From: Macrolepiota albuminosa
Lineage: Eukaryota > Basidiomycota > Agaricomycetes > Agaricales > Agaricaceae
Length of the DNA: 64,000 nt
Assembly (NCBI GenBank): GCA_027475525.1
Contig: JAMWFC010000049.1
Span: forward strand, 1,675,297 to 1,739,296
Reading direction: 5' to 3'
Part shown: positions 42,868-55,300 of the stretch, in pieces
Layout of the letters: every line of letters begins with the position of its first letter
Position numbering within the stretch: position 1 is the first letter of the stretch
Notes under the pieces: model-generated
What the model was told of the DNA's origin: nothing
What the model saw: only the letters and a program-made list of their open reading frames with translations
Database searches by the model: none
Program-made: the position numbers and the translations under genes

Positions 42868-44103
42868 GTGCTGAGAGCCCACCCTCCAAATTATGAAATG
42901 ACACCAAAAGTAATGACCAGAAGCACAAATGCAGGTATAAGCACACACTCCCCCCCACATACAAACACAAATTTTAACACATCAATGAACAGCAAACACA
43001 AGGTAACAGACAAAGAAACTAACATCAGTGATTCTCAACATGTAAATGGCTACAGCTCTCAGGAAGAAGAAGGGAGATGCATCCAGGCCACTGCTCATAC
43101 TCCTGATGATCTCCACCAGCGATATGGAAGTGGATGTCCAAAAAAGACACAGGCCAATCAAGCTGAGGCAGACAAAGCAACTGCAGACAATGCGACAGAA
43201 GCATCTGACCTCCAACAAATGGGAGACTCCATACTGAGGGAGGCCCAGAAAGGATCCACAGGGCTAGGCATAAACAAGGCAACTCAGAGCCACTCCCCAT
43301 GCAAAGACTGTGGACCAAGTGTGGGAGATTTAGACCCAAATGCACCCATCTCTATAGACAGACAACAAGGAGAAAGTAGCGAAAATGAATCAGAACATAC
43401 AAAGGACCCCAAGGAAAAGAGGGCAGGAAAATGACTGAGATGAGGAGCTCTGAAAATTGCAACATTAAACATCAAAGGTGCAGGCTTGGCCAACACATAC
43501 TACAAATAGGGCAAAATCAGCCACCTCATGATCAGAGAGAGGATAGATATCCTTGCAGTGCAGAAAACACATCTGACCAACAAAAATAAAAAAAAGGCTA
43601 AATGAAACATACAAAAAGCAACTACACTTTATCTCAACACTTGATGAGTCAACCCCAAACAAGATGGAGGTAGCTATAAGAACACCATAAGATGGCAGGA
43701 ATCTAGCTCAGAAGAAGTGATAAAAGGCAGAGCACTTCAAGTAGATATACCATGGACTCAGGACAGAATGCTTATATGCATGGCAATATATGTGCTGAAC
43801 CAGGCAAACAAAAACAAAAAATTTGGAAAAAAATAAGCAAATGCTGGAAGAAAGAGAAATGGGAGAAACCCACATGCATGCTAGGAGACTTTAATACTGT
43901 AGAGGACTCCGCTGACCACCTACCCCCACACAATAATCCTACAATGACAATTGATGCCCTGGTAGACTTGAAAACACAACTAAGCATGGGCAGATTGATG
44001 GAGAAGAGAACATCCTACAGAGATAAACTTCAACGTTCACGGGTTACCCCCAATGGTCCAGAGTTCCCAAGTACAATGAAGATGAGGTACAATAATCAAA
44101 CAT
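42868..44103 (+). pseudogene. LINE ORF with endonuclease domain, truncated
   Basis: The frame 42868-43434 is polar and unstructured (N-terminal region). After two TGA the same frame gives the endonuclease start LKIATLNIKGAGLANTYYK, then RIDILAVQKTHLTN (the catalytic glutamate of QETHL reads lysine), GRALQVDIPWTQDRMLICMA and, after a frame change at an A run near 43835, MLGDFNTVEDSADHLPPH and DALVDLKTQLSM. It stops near 44100, so no RT follows. It is an APE-type LINE endonuclease. It may or may not be the same family as the LINE at 1-2.6 kb. Confidence 0.75.
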
Positions 44104-44641
44104 GAAGGCAGAACTGGGGTCGAATAGTCAGAACCTATAGGGGCACAGGGGTGTTTCCTGCATCGAGCCCTGGTTGACTGCACAGATTAGAAATCTAACA
44201 TAAGTCAGAATGGTAAATCTCGGGGGTATTTAGCTGCCTCCATTGTCCAGTCCGTCAAGCACCCTAACAACTTGTACAAGTGTCAAGTTGGTTGCTTATA
44301 TTGCTATGGCTAGCAGAAAGTCTGGGCTTGCAAGAGCTGAGGAAGACTCGTTGGGAGGATGGCTTGGATCGGGAAACGTAAAAAGATAAAATCAACAGTT
44401 TTTTGTTACCGTGTGATAGTAGCCGAAGTGTTGCGTCATTCACACTACATTCTACACTCTGATTCGTCGACCGTGCAACCTTCCCGGAACCTGCGCCTCT
44501 TAGCTCAATAGCAACTTGATTTTCTTTGCTGTATTCAATCTGCGATTTACCCAGAGCAGTCCGTTCTACGTCATTTCTTTCTCCGGAGTGCCGTTACATG
44601 ATTTGGTTTATCCTTGCATCGGAAAGAAATCATCTTTAAAA
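44104..44641. other. Intergenic, 3' flank of the chromodomain gene
   Basis: No coding or repeat signature was seen on either strand. Confidence 0.5.
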
Positions 44642-47600
44642 TCAAACTTTGTGGTCGACGTCCATCCAAGCTGGAAGTGGTATCAATGAGAAGGAATCTG
44701 CGATTAGAGTGGCACTCACTGCATCCTCGTGGGTCCTCTGATGCGCCCTCGGACTGTCAAGCACAACATATCGCCGATATTTTTCCATGAAGACGGGTTG
44801 AGTTCTCATGCAGCTTAAGTCTTTGTAAATTTCATCAAGAATCGCGCAAGTCCAGTGCGTCTGAAGAGATCCTTGGTATCTGTTACTGAATATATTAAGG
44901 CATGCCTGTAACGTTGCACGAGAATCGCCTGGTCGACGAGTCCAAAGCCATTCGTCGATGTCTTTTTTCGAGTATGAGTTGTCATTTGGTGGTGATGATA
45001 TGAGAGAAAGTTCTCCGTCTTCAATTGCAGTCAGAATCGTTTTGAAGGGGAGCTTCCCGCTTCAACATATATCAATCTAGATATATACAAACTAGATCCT
45101 GCAATAACCAAGCTCACCTATCAAAATCTGAAATTGGATCAGTCCCTTCTCGTTGAGAATAGAGCGTCACAGCCATTCCGAGTACCGAGGGAATAATATA
45201 GCATGTCCATAACGGATGCCTCTGAATCTGAATAATCCTATGAACCAGGCCAGAAAAGTCATCTAACAGAGCTTGAGGAGTGAAAGTAACGATGCCTCCT
45301 GCAGGATTCAGATTCGTCAGTACCATGAAGGTAGAAACATAAACACGTACTCACCACAAGGATAAATCTCACGAACTCCCCAAAGCTTACGCGGAATAGT
45401 TTCATGTGATCCGTAGGTGTACAACTGGACCGAAAAGGATGTCGAGCAAATATCCAGAAAACCAGGAACCTTGTGCAAATGCTTGATGGCGCCCACATGG
45501 ATGAAGACAATCCTTGCCTCTTGAATGCGGGAACGACTACATCCACACTTGTCCAGAATACCGTATAAAGTACGAGTCTCCACGCCAGGCCTTTTCCTCG
45601 TACCGTCTCCGTCCTCATACCAAATATTGTACGTTCTCTTGTACGCATTCTCGCAAAGGTATTTGTGCAACATCTGAGGAAATTTGAGGATTCTAATTGC
45701 GTGATGATACCGAGGGCTAGTCTGGATTGACCTGAACCATAAACTTCTGTTTTGGAGGAGAGGCTCAAAATCCGTCTTCGATGGTGAATATTGTTTTGGT
45801 TGTTCAATATACTGTGGTTGCCCTGAGAGTTGGGATTGCGAAAGAGTCCACAAGACAAGGGCCGCAGCCAAACCCCTGTCCTTCCTGATATCCAGTGGAA
45901 TTTTTAGACGTGACGAGACAAAAATTGTATTGGGGTAGAATAAGATATGTCCAATTCCGGACCCATTGAGGAAGATAGGTAGAAGAACAACCTGATACAG
46001 GATAAACAAAGAAACAATACATAAAAGGATGCGCAATACCTTGTGCATCTTGGCCATATATGTACAGAATAAGTTGAAGTCTTCAATGTCTGCGCTTGAC
46101 CTTGGATCAAGTGCAGCGAATTGACGGATCTCATGACAGGCAGGAAGGATTGAGTCGATCTCCACAGCGTCGTGAAAACTTCTGAAGAGTAAATGCTCCA
46201 TGCCGGTCAGTACTTCGTGGAAACTTAGTCCTCCATTGACTATTGGAGAGGCACCATTAATTGTGATACCAAAAACAGGTGTTGAAGGTTCCGTATCAAT
46301 GAATACATTGCCTGACCACGTCCATGATTCTTGTGATGGACAGAGAAAGGCTGATTCAAGCTGTGCATCTGACTTGAACTCAGAAACATAATTGGAAGTA
46401 GGAAAGCGCTCCGAAAACGGCGATTGTGGATGCAAAGACTCGATAGAGTATTCCTCTGGGGGCCTACGAAAAGTGAGTAAAAGAAGTAACAACACATAAC
46501 CGTAGCAGACTTGAGAACGTTGGCAAAACTGTACAAACTAATGTGAGAGTTACGAACCAGCAACTATCATAGCCCGCTAACCTAAACATGAATTCTTCCA
46601 AAGACCTATCATCTGTCTCCCCATGCAAATTACGATCTTGTACTCTTTGCGTTTGCAAACTAACAATCAAAGAAATATCTCATCAATCACCATAAACAAA
46701 ACAAAAGATGGAAGACCTTTCAACGTCAAGCTTGTCCTGCATGTAATGTGACGGAGAAGGCATTGCGTTAATCGAGGATAGCGTTGGTTCGTGCAGCTCA
46801 GGGTAACCACCAGTAGCCGTCGAAGATGTCGGAACGATCCCTTTCTTAAGGCTGAGAGGCATCAGACTAGCGGAATTAGCCTTGAACGGTGGTACTTGAT
46901 TTTTCGAGCCAGAAACTGTGCCTGAGATAACCTTTGGCGGTCTCAATGCCAGAGCTCCAAACGATAGCCGCTGATTTGTTGAAAGCCCACGCTGGTTGGA
47001 TACGTTTTCCGATGTTGATTCAGGAAGCACATCTTGAGCCTGAGAGTCGAGGAGTTGCAAGCCTTGCGAAATTGTAGGAGGCGTATTTACAGTTCCGAAG
47101 GATGAAGTTTCATATAACAGTGGAGACGACCCCGGTGCTGCTCCAGGAGATGCTGGTTCTGAAAAAGAAAACAAAGATGCTGTTTCTCCCTGACCGATTC
47201 ATTAACTTGAAAATCGAGTATGATCAACAGATACATACTTCGAGGGTGGTTTCAACGTTCAATAACTGCCCAGGAGGTTGTGAATCTTCTCGTGAAGAAT
47301 TGGATTCTGAGACTTCATTTGGTTCTACTTCAGACTCAATTGAGGCTGGGGAACTTGGTTTGATTCTTTTTTGAGGAGGAATCGTGATGACGAGCGGACG
47401 TTCCTGAAAAAGATCTCAGATGTGTGTGTTTCTACCTGGAATACGCTCATGTAACATACTTCATCTGAATTATTAACCTTGTCCAACTTTCGCTTTGCGG
47501 ACGGTTCGTTGTTTGAGTCACTATCGTCGGCGGACATTATTGAGCTCTTAAAGTCCGGTCCGATCGACGTAGAGCGGGGATAGTACAATTTTTGACATGA

Positions 47601-48393
47601 GATGAAGACGATGTTGAGACAGCATGACTAAATAGTTATTGCAAACAAGAGACGTATTGCAAGAAAGGTTATGGAGGTTTGTAATTAACTCACTGCTTCG
47701 CCTGGACGGCCAGATGTAGTCTTGTTTTGTTTCTGTTTCTGTGATCCGATTTTGCTAAACAGCTTCTGCCAGTATCGAAACCGTTTCAATTCTTGTTCTA
47801 AACGCGCGAAAGATATAAAGCTCGTTTTCCCGTCAGATGTGTTTGTTTTCACTTAGACTTACTAATCCAATTCTCCTCAGCATCTATTTGGAAGCCAGGA
47901 TAGACATTTTGATCCTTTCCGATTGGCACATGTTTCCAGAAGCTTGCGAGGAGGTATTCACATCCTCGACGGAAATTTTCCTCTGGTTCCCAGCTAAAAA
48001 GAGAGAGAGAGAGAGGCAAGCACCAGGTAGAACAGCCTGAAGTGTAAGTCTTTACCTGTTCTCGTCTGATCCATATCCAGCCCACTGATAGAAATCAGTG
48101 CTATGTTAAGGGACATACTTGGGGAACAAACCTTCACGAAGTATTCCTAGATCGAAATGAGGACTTGTGGTAAAGAAGAAACTACGAGAACAAACCCATT
48201 TAGATTTGTGTTTTCTCCGTTTGAGTGCTTTTCCATCTCCATTTTCATCTTCCTGCTCGAAGGCCAGAGTATTGAGACGTCGTGCGCTTGTAATTACTTC
48301 TGTAAGAGTGAGATAGCTCATATCCCGATTGCCATTGGAGATTTCGTATGACTACGTACCTACTTGGTACAGAGTCGCTTGCGATCTTGGCAT
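44642..48393 (-). CDS. Chromodomain protein, 14 exons, 980 aa (host gene)
   Basis: Exons: 48393-48360, 48299-48196, 48146-48132, 48084-48056, 47993-47863, 47797-47694, 47627-47478, 47403-47239, 47189-46717, 46659-46582, 46463-46040, 45991-45355, 45298-45118, 45059-44642. All 13 introns (47-118 nt) are GT-AG and every phase joins into 981 codons. The chromodomain lies at about residues 9-75: LYQVEVITSARR, then EYFVKWAGYGSDENSWEPEE, with its aromatic cage residues Y, W and W; exon 3 is only 15 nt. IKQELKRFRYWQKLF and a disordered middle follow (VITIPPQKRIKP). The C-terminal half is folded: WTWSGNVFI, GHILFYPNTIFVSSRL, GGIVTFTPQALLDD, LPFKTILTAIEDGELSLI. It probably reads methylated histone tails in heterochromatin. 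The exon 7 start is the least certain join. A TATA-like 'tttatatcc' lies about 60 bases upstream. Confidence 0.85.
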
Positions 48394-48711
48394 GAGTGCA
48401 TAAACCACGTAGTATAGAAGGATAAGAAAGAAATGATGTCAAACACAGGGGATATAAATTTTACGTTGGCAACTGAGTTTTATTTTAATTAGTCAGAGTG
48501 CATTTGGAGGGTTCTTCGTAGTAAAGGAATGTATAGATCGCGCTGTAGTAGTACGAGTCTTTAACGGCACCGGTCACTGGATTCCGAGCACGTGTCACGG
48601 TGTAGCGGTTCGGGTTCTCGCTATGGAAATGACTGGCAGTACCAGAGCCTAGTCCACTCTGAGTAACGGGTCACAGTATAGTAACGATGTTTGTTCTAAG
48701 GGGACAGGTGT
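48394..48711. promoter_or_regulatory. Upstream region of the chromodomain gene, bounded by the M1 LTR
   Basis: 318 bp. On the minus strand 'aaatttatatcccc' near 48450-48463 is the only TATA-like word. The rest is unassigned. The M1 LTR begins at 48712, so the gene's promoter is short or overlaps the LTR. Confidence 0.4.
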
Positions 48712-49666
48712 TGATACGACTGTCTCAAAACAGAGACAGAAGCTGAGGGGTGTGACAAATATATAATAAAATATATTTTACATCGGCGTAAGTCCATACG
48801 AGGTAAAAGCTGAAAACTGTAAGCTCTCGTAACAGTCGAAAACGGTAGACTGGGACCAACGCACCTCAGGACGCCTACCAGCGCACTACCAGACCACCCA
48901 GCGAGCACCCAAAACGACGAAGGCGACGACAAAACGGCAACTCGGCAGGGATTTGATGGCAACAAGATCACGGCCAAATCGCCGAGATCAATCCCATCAA
49001 GCGATCACGAGTCGATCATGATCAAAACTTGACACGCGCGTTGACGTTCTCCCTACCTTACGCACATCCCGGCTACTCTGTACCCACCCACCATCCGTCC
49101 GTCTAGTCACAGAACAAGACTACGACAAGAGCCCCAAGGGAAGGAACAGAGAGGTGAGGAAGGGAGCTGGAACAGGGTTTAGCCGAGGGAATCAATGGCA
49201 AAACGTTTAGCCTCACCAAGTGACGGCGGAGCGCATCTGCCAGCGCCCAGACCCGGCAACCAGCTACGCTGACCAACCGAACGCAAGAATAGCCTGAGTA
49301 AACGGTGTATCGCATGAAAACACGGTGGTCTGTGCATAAAGGGAAGGGGTATAAAGGAGCAGGATTTCGGGGAGGCCTGGCAAGCAGTTGACTTGCCACG
49401 GCTCGGAGTCCCCAGGGAGCGGACGTCTTAGGCCAACAGCAGTAGACTGACTTCGGGTTTTAGTTTTAATACTATTTTGTACCCACCTTTCAAGTGTGAC
49501 TTTTATTAAGTTTACATTTAAAACCAAAACAATTAAAATTATAACACTTTTTACAACGTGTGCGTGCGTGTAACTAAGTCCCCAGAACGTCGTGAATACA
49601 AGTTTGTATTTAACTTAAGATTTGTTCAATTTCATTTGGGCAACTTAAAACAAATAAAAACTTACA
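48712..49666 (+). mobile_element. M1 5' LTR (about 955 bp)
   Basis: It starts TGATACGAC and shares GCTGAAAACTGTAAGC with other M LTRs; the end at AACTTACA is placed by the shared 'agtccccagaac' region and by the primer site that follows. It is clearly more diverged from the other M LTRs than they are from each other, so M1 is a subfamily. Confidence 0.75.
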
Positions 49667-49677
49667 TTTCACATCAT

Positions 49678-49692
49678 CTGGAGCCCACCGCG
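49678..49692 (+). promoter_or_regulatory. M1 candidate primer-binding site
   Basis: CTGGAGCCCACCGCG begins about 11 bases after the LTR end; its TGG matches the complement of a tRNA 3' CCA. The tRNA was not identified. Confidence 0.55.
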
Positions 49693-49721
49693 AGGGGGCT
49701 TTTGTTGCACAATCAAACACT

Positions 49722-51293
49722 TTGTCGGATCTCCATTTGGAGTCCAACCACCCAAAAAGAAACATTAGTTTTGCACTGCCAGGTTCTTGGCCCGGCACGC
49801 CTAAGGTTACTACACCAAGGGCAAAAACCATTATTTCTCCCAGGAGAAGAGAAACTCATGCATCCTCCAAGGGCACAGTTGCTAGTCTCCCGGATCCAGA
49901 TGCTGTACTTCGTAAACGAAAACTTCGGACTGAGAAGTACACGCCTACACCACAAACACCTAAGTCTTCATTGCCTGAGCCAACTAAGTTGACCAGCATT
50001 ATGGAGCAACCCATGAGATACAAAATGCCATTGCCTGAAAGTAGAGATGCACCTAAGTTCAGAAGCAGTGAGCCTGCTGAGGTTCACAGGTTTCTGCAGA
50101 GGATGCAGTCTCTATTCAATCATGCAGGCATTGTGGAGGATGGAGAAAAGAAGAGGAGGTTATTAGAATATGTGGATGCAGAAACTGAGCAGGAATGGAG
50201 AGGGTTCGATAGTTTTGAGGATAGATATCCTTGGGCCACCTTTATAAAGGAGGTTAAGGAATCATACCCTGAAGCTATGGATGAGGCAGGAAGCATGGCA
50301 AACCTGGATCGGATCTGTAAGGAGCATGCCAGGCTAAGCAGAGGGGATGCCCCTGAGCTGCACTCCTTAATCAGAAAATTCAGGGCTGAAGCCAAAAAGC
50401 TGGATAGTGTTGTAGGGAATGGGGTATTGGTGGATAAGTTTATGGGGTGTTTTACACCTACCCTGGCAGAGTTAGTGGAGGAGAGACTCATCCACAAACA
50501 TGGCCATTACAGGGATCCTGCTCGTAATCGTCACAAAGACAACAAGTATGACTTGTCTGAAGTGATTGCAGTGGTGACAGCCCTAGTAGATGGGACAACT
50601 GTCAGGAAGACTAGGGGAGAAACCACCAACAGGGAGGTGGGTGGAGTAGTAGTGAAAAATGAGGAGGCAGAAGAGAGGATGGCTCATCTGCAAGACTCTA
50701 TGGTTGCTATTGGGAAGCAGGTTGGCAGCATCCAAAGTGCTATGCCAGCTCTGCAAAATAGCCAACTGGACATGAGGAATGCCTTCCTAACTACCAAAAG
50801 CCACCATGGAGGGCAAACAGAGAGGCCTGCTCAGGCAATGATGCCAACACCTGGTGGAAGCACATATTGCTTCTACTGTTGGGGAACTGGTCATCGTATA
50901 GCTGAGTATGAGCAGGTGAAATCAGATGTGCAAAAGGGATGGGTGATCCTAGTAGATGGGAGGACTAGAATGCCCAACAGAGCTCCTCTACCCAGAGAGC
51001 CATCTAGTATATCACCACATGATAGGGTAATGAAGTTACATGACTCTCAAGTGGGATTATACTTTGGCTGGGCTGAGGAAGCTCAGGACATCCCAACCTA
51101 CTCTACTTACACCAATGCTGTAAGAGATACTAGGGATGACATGTTGGAGCGCATCCAGCATGGAGAGGCAGACAGGCTAGGAGAACTGGAAAAAGGCTTT
51201 CAAAGACTGACAGAAGTCATGTCAGTCTTAGTCAACACCAGGCATGCTCCTAGTCCTGGTGAAGGACAACAAGGAGGGTCCAAGGATTTTTGA
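49722..51293 (+). CDS. M1 gag
   Basis: An open frame of 523 codons. The first ATG in frame is at 50001 (MEQPMRYKMPLPESRD), though the frame is open further upstream. The helical capsid-like part lies at about residues 110-270 (VHRFLQRMQSLFNHAG, WRGFDSFEDRYPWATFIKEV, LVEERLIHKHG). A zinc-knuckle-like CFYCWGTGHRIAEYEQ near 50868 has Tyr where the last Cys belongs. The stop TGA at 51291 follows a T run, and protease begins in the -1 frame four bases earlier. No stops or indels interrupt it. Confidence 0.88.
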   Translation: MSDLHLESNHPKRNISFALPGSWPGTPKVTTPRAKTIISPRRRETHASSKGTVASLPDPDAVLRKRKLRTEKYTPTPQTPKSSLPEPTKLTSIMEQPMRYKMPLPESRDAPKFRSSEPAEVHRFLQRMQSLFNHAGIVEDGEKKRRLLEYVDAETEQEWRGFDSFEDRYPWATFIKEVKESYPEAMDEAGSMANLDRICKEHARLSRGDAPELHSLIRKFRAEAKKLDSVVGNGVLVDKFMGCFTPTLAELVEERLIHKHGHYRDPARNRHKDNKYDLSEVIAVVTALVDGTTVRKTRGETTNREVGGVVVKNEEAEERMAHLQDSMVAIGKQVGSIQSAMPALQNSQLDMRNAFLTTKSHHGGQTERPAQAMMPTPGGSTYCFYCWGTGHRIAEYEQVKSDVQKGWVILVDGRTRMPNRAPLPREPSSISPHDRVMKLHDSQVGLYFGWAEEAQDIPTYSTYTNAVRDTRDDMLERIQHGEADRLGELEKGFQRLTEVMSVLVNTRHAPSPGEGQQGGSKDF

Positions 51294-52315
51294 GGAGCTC
51301 AATGAAGAAAATGGGGGAAGCTCCACCAGGAATACCCACATTGACAGAGAGACAGCCACAAAATTCCTGGAAAGAAAAGCTGACTTTGAGGATTCCACCC
51401 AAAGTGGCACCCAAGTTGGACTTACCTTTTGAAAAGGTGCCAGCTTTGAATGAGAGGCAGGAGGTACCAGTGCAGGACACTGGTAGGAGTTCCATTCAGG
51501 GAACTAGGAAGGAGTTGGAGAAGATGGTTGAGAAGCTGTGGGAGGTACCAGTGCCACTAACCACCAGAGAACTTCTGGATGTGGCACCTGGTTTGAGGGA
51601 GGTCATGGTACAAAAGTTGGTACCAAAGCCTCCCAGGCCTAAGGAACCCAATATTCCTAGGACAGCTACTCAACACCTGACAGCAGTGGAGAAAGAGCCT
51701 AACAAGGTAGATGTTAATGATCTACCTATGGCCACCTACTTCATTGCAGATGGAACACAATCTGGCTTGCCTACTGGTGCAGTAGTGCACCAGGATTGTG
51801 TTGCCACTTACTTGGAAAATATCCCAACAGGAGAAAAGCCAGTAGTGGTATATGTAGCTAGGGAGCTGCAGGTTCTGAGATCTCTCAACCCAGTTGTCAA
51901 TCAAAAGGGTAGAGCAGAGGCAATTCTAGATAGTGGGTCTCAAATAGTCTGCATGGCTTTAAGAGAGGCTCTCAATCTAGGATTGACTTGGGATCCAGAC
52001 ATTAGGCTGAGGATGGAGAGTGCCAATCAGCAAGTGAATGAATCTGTTGGTTTAGCACGTAATGTGCCATTCACTTTTGCTGAAGGGTTCACTATCTATC
52101 TACAAGTGCACATTTTTGAAAGTCCTGCTTATACTGTCTTATTGGGTCGTCCATTTGACACCTTGACAGAAAGCAACATTCAAAACTTGCAGGATGGCAG
52201 TGCCATCATCACCATTCAAGACCCTAATACAGGTCGTCAAACTGCCCTGCCTACTATTGAAAGAGGCAAAATGCCAAAGGCAGGGGCTGCTAGGGAGAGT
52301 GAAGCAAAATTTTGA
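51290..52315 (+). CDS. M1 protease domain (pro frame)
   Basis: 341 codons, in the -1 frame relative to gag with a 4-base overlap. A basic, proline-rich lead (about 200 residues) is followed by retropepsin signatures: AILDSGSQIVCMALREAL (about 51920), NVPFTFAEGFTIYLQVHIFE and YTVLLGRPFDTLTESNIQNL. It ends TGA within AAAATTTTGA, overlapping pol by four bases. Confidence 0.88.
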   Translation: MRSSMKKMGEAPPGIPTLTERQPQNSWKEKLTLRIPPKVAPKLDLPFEKVPALNERQEVPVQDTGRSSIQGTRKELEKMVEKLWEVPVPLTTRELLDVAPGLREVMVQKLVPKPPRPKEPNIPRTATQHLTAVEKEPNKVDVNDLPMATYFIADGTQSGLPTGAVVHQDCVATYLENIPTGEKPVVVYVARELQVLRSLNPVVNQKGRAEAILDSGSQIVCMALREALNLGLTWDPDIRLRMESANQQVNESVGLARNVPFTFAEGFTIYLQVHIFESPAYTVLLGRPFDTLTESNIQNLQDGSAIITIQDPNTGRQTALPTIERGKMPKAGAARESEAKF

Positions 52316-55300
52316 GTCTCGAGGAACTGGTTACAGACCAGGGAGAGATTGCAATAAGTCTTGCTGAGACTCAGGAAGGGGAGATTGTGGTGACTGGATA
52401 TTCTATGGAACATAGTAAATTCAGTCAGGAAGAGTTGAGAGATGTGTACTTGCATGCTTTTACAGCAAGCAAGGGGTGTGAAGAGAAGGAGCAGAAGACA
52501 TTGTCAGCATATTTGAATGGGCATTTAGCTCAAATACCTGACAGTCTTGAGGAGCTGCTAGTACAAGAGGAAAACTTAGAGTCAAAAGCAGGTGTGGGGG
52601 AGGCTGCCCAAGTATTTTCTAAGAAATACAAACCTGTGGCTAGAAAAGTTAAGCCTGTACTAGGTACCTCACCTGAGGAGTTTAGAATTGAGAGGTGCAT
52701 TACTGGAGACCCACTGGCAGACATGCCTCAGTTGGATCCCAATCCACCAGAGTTCAAACCCACAGGGAGATACACAGCTGAGTGCAAAGAAGTCATTGAC
52801 CAAGCCCATGGTGATGGTTTTCTTTGGCCAGAGGAGATGAAAGCAGTACATCACCTTATGATGCTGCAAAACCAGGCTTTTGCATGGGATGATGCTCAAA
52901 GAGGAAGGCTGAAGGAGGAATTCTTCCCTCCAGTAATCATGCCAGTAATACCTCACACCCCATGGGTGTTGAAGAACATTCCTATTGCACCAGGTCTTAG
53001 GGATAGAATCTGCAAAATGATAAAGCAGAAGATTGAGGCAGGGGTCTATGAACCCTCTAACTCCTCATATCGCTCCCAATGGTTTACAGTGTTAAAGAAG
53101 GATGGTGAAAGCTTGAGGATAGTCCATAGCTTGGAGCCTTTGAATAAAGTGACCATAGCACATTCTGGGTTGCCACCAGCAACTGAAGAATTAGCTAGTC
53201 ACTTCTCAGGCAGGGCTTGTGGAGGAATCTTTGACTTGTATGTAGGATATGATGAGAGAGTACTAGATGTGCGCTCTAGAGATTATACTACATTCCAGAC
53301 ACCATTTGGTGCTCTGAGGTTGGTTACCTTACCAATGGGATGGACAAATTCAGTGCCTATCTTCCATGATGATATTACATTCATCTTGAAGGATGAGATA
53401 CCACATGTAACTTGGCCATACATTGATGATGTACCAGTCAGAGGGCCACCTCATAGATATGAGTTACCAGATGGTGGTTGTGAAGTCATACCAGAGAATC
53501 CAGGCATTAGGAGATTTGTATGGGAACACCTACTCAATGTGAATAGAGTGTTACAAAGAATCAAATATGCAGGAGGGACTTTCTCTGGAAAGAAATCAGT
53601 AGTATGTGCAGATGAGATTGTGGTTGTTGGCCATAGATGCTCTTATGAAGGGCAGAAGCCAGAGACCAAGAGATTTGCCATAGTAATGGGATGGGGTGAC
53701 TGCAGGGATAAACATGAAGTAAAGTCATTCTTAGGGACCTGTGGTACCTTTAGATCCTTTATCAAGGATTATGCTAAGGTAGCAGCACCTATCAATAAAC
53801 TTACTCAGAATAATGTACCTTTTACTTGGGGAGAAGAACAGCGCTCTGCAATGGCACAAATGAAAAAGTTGCTAGCAGAGAGTGCTCCTTTAAAACCCAT
53901 TGACTATGAGTCAGGAGGTGCAGTAGTTCTGTCAGTGGATACATCCTGGATGGCAGTGGGTTTTGGAATCTTCCAAGAAGACCCAGACAATCCTAAAAAG
54001 CGCACTTGTGCCAAGTTAGGATCTATCACCCTGAATGAGAGAGAAGCTAGATTTTCTCAACCAAAAAGAGAGCTGTATGGTCTCATGAGGTCTCTGCTAG
54101 CTAACAAGTATTGGCTAGTTGGTTGTAGAAAACTAGTGATAGAAACAGATGCCAAGTATCTTAAGGGGATGCTAGGAAATCCAGGAGTAGGACCCAATGC
54201 CACTATCATGAGATGGATTGAGAATATTCTACTCTATCACTTTACCTTAAGGCATGTGCCAGGCAAAACATTCAGTGTGGATGGATTGTCAAGGCGGCCT
54301 AAGCAGCCAGGAGATGAGGAGTACCCACCAGTTGATCCTGAGTTAATGGATGAACCCAAGTCTATGAACTATGAGTATCCAGACAAGATCAATAATGTAC
54401 CTGGTTGGGAGGACTGGGAACCTTTGGATCTTGAAGAGTTTGCAGATCAAATTGATACTAGAGGTGGCTATCTAAACATGGTAGCTACTGAAGTATCAGA
54501 CTTTGAGCAGGAACTTAGCAAAGCCAGGTCCCAAGAGCAGGAGCTTAGAAATGGAGTCTTGAGTCAAACCCCAGGAACAAGCATGAACCCAGTAGCAGTA
54601 TTAGCTATGACCATGCCTCTGTTACCAGTGGAAGACCAAGAAGTCAGAGTAGAGGACACACAAACCTACCTAGAACACAGGAAAGGTAGTGAGGGTGAAG
54701 ACTGGGATAATCTGCTACCCACTGTTCAGAGTTGGTTGCAAGACCCAGGTACAGAACCCAAGAATCTACAAGGCTGGGATCTAGAGAAGTTTAAGAAGTT
54801 TGCTAGGCAATTCTTCTTTGACAAGAAGGGGAGATTGTATAAGCGCTGTCATGAGGAGAAACATAAACTAGTAGTCCAAATTGATAGACAAATGTTCATG
54901 CTTAAATCAGCCCATGATGCCTTAGGACATAGGGGAGCCTATGCCACCAAAATGCTTATACAGGAGCGCTTCTGGTGGCCTGGCATTGAAGGGGATGTGC
55001 AGTGGTATGTTGGGACTTGTCACAATTGTCAAATCAGACAAAAGACAGTAGTCAACAGAGAACCAACTGTAACTTATACTCCCTCCATCTTCCAAACAAT
55101 TCACATTGATACCATGCACATGACACCAGCCTCCAATGGCTGTAAATACATAGTACATGGCAGATGTGCCTTGTCTTCTTGGATGGAAGGTAGACCCCTG
55201 AGGAAGGAGAACCATAAGACCATTGGTCAATGGTTGTTTGAGGATGTGATTTGCTGCTGGGGCTGCATTGCAGAAATCATCACAGATAATGCTGGACAGT

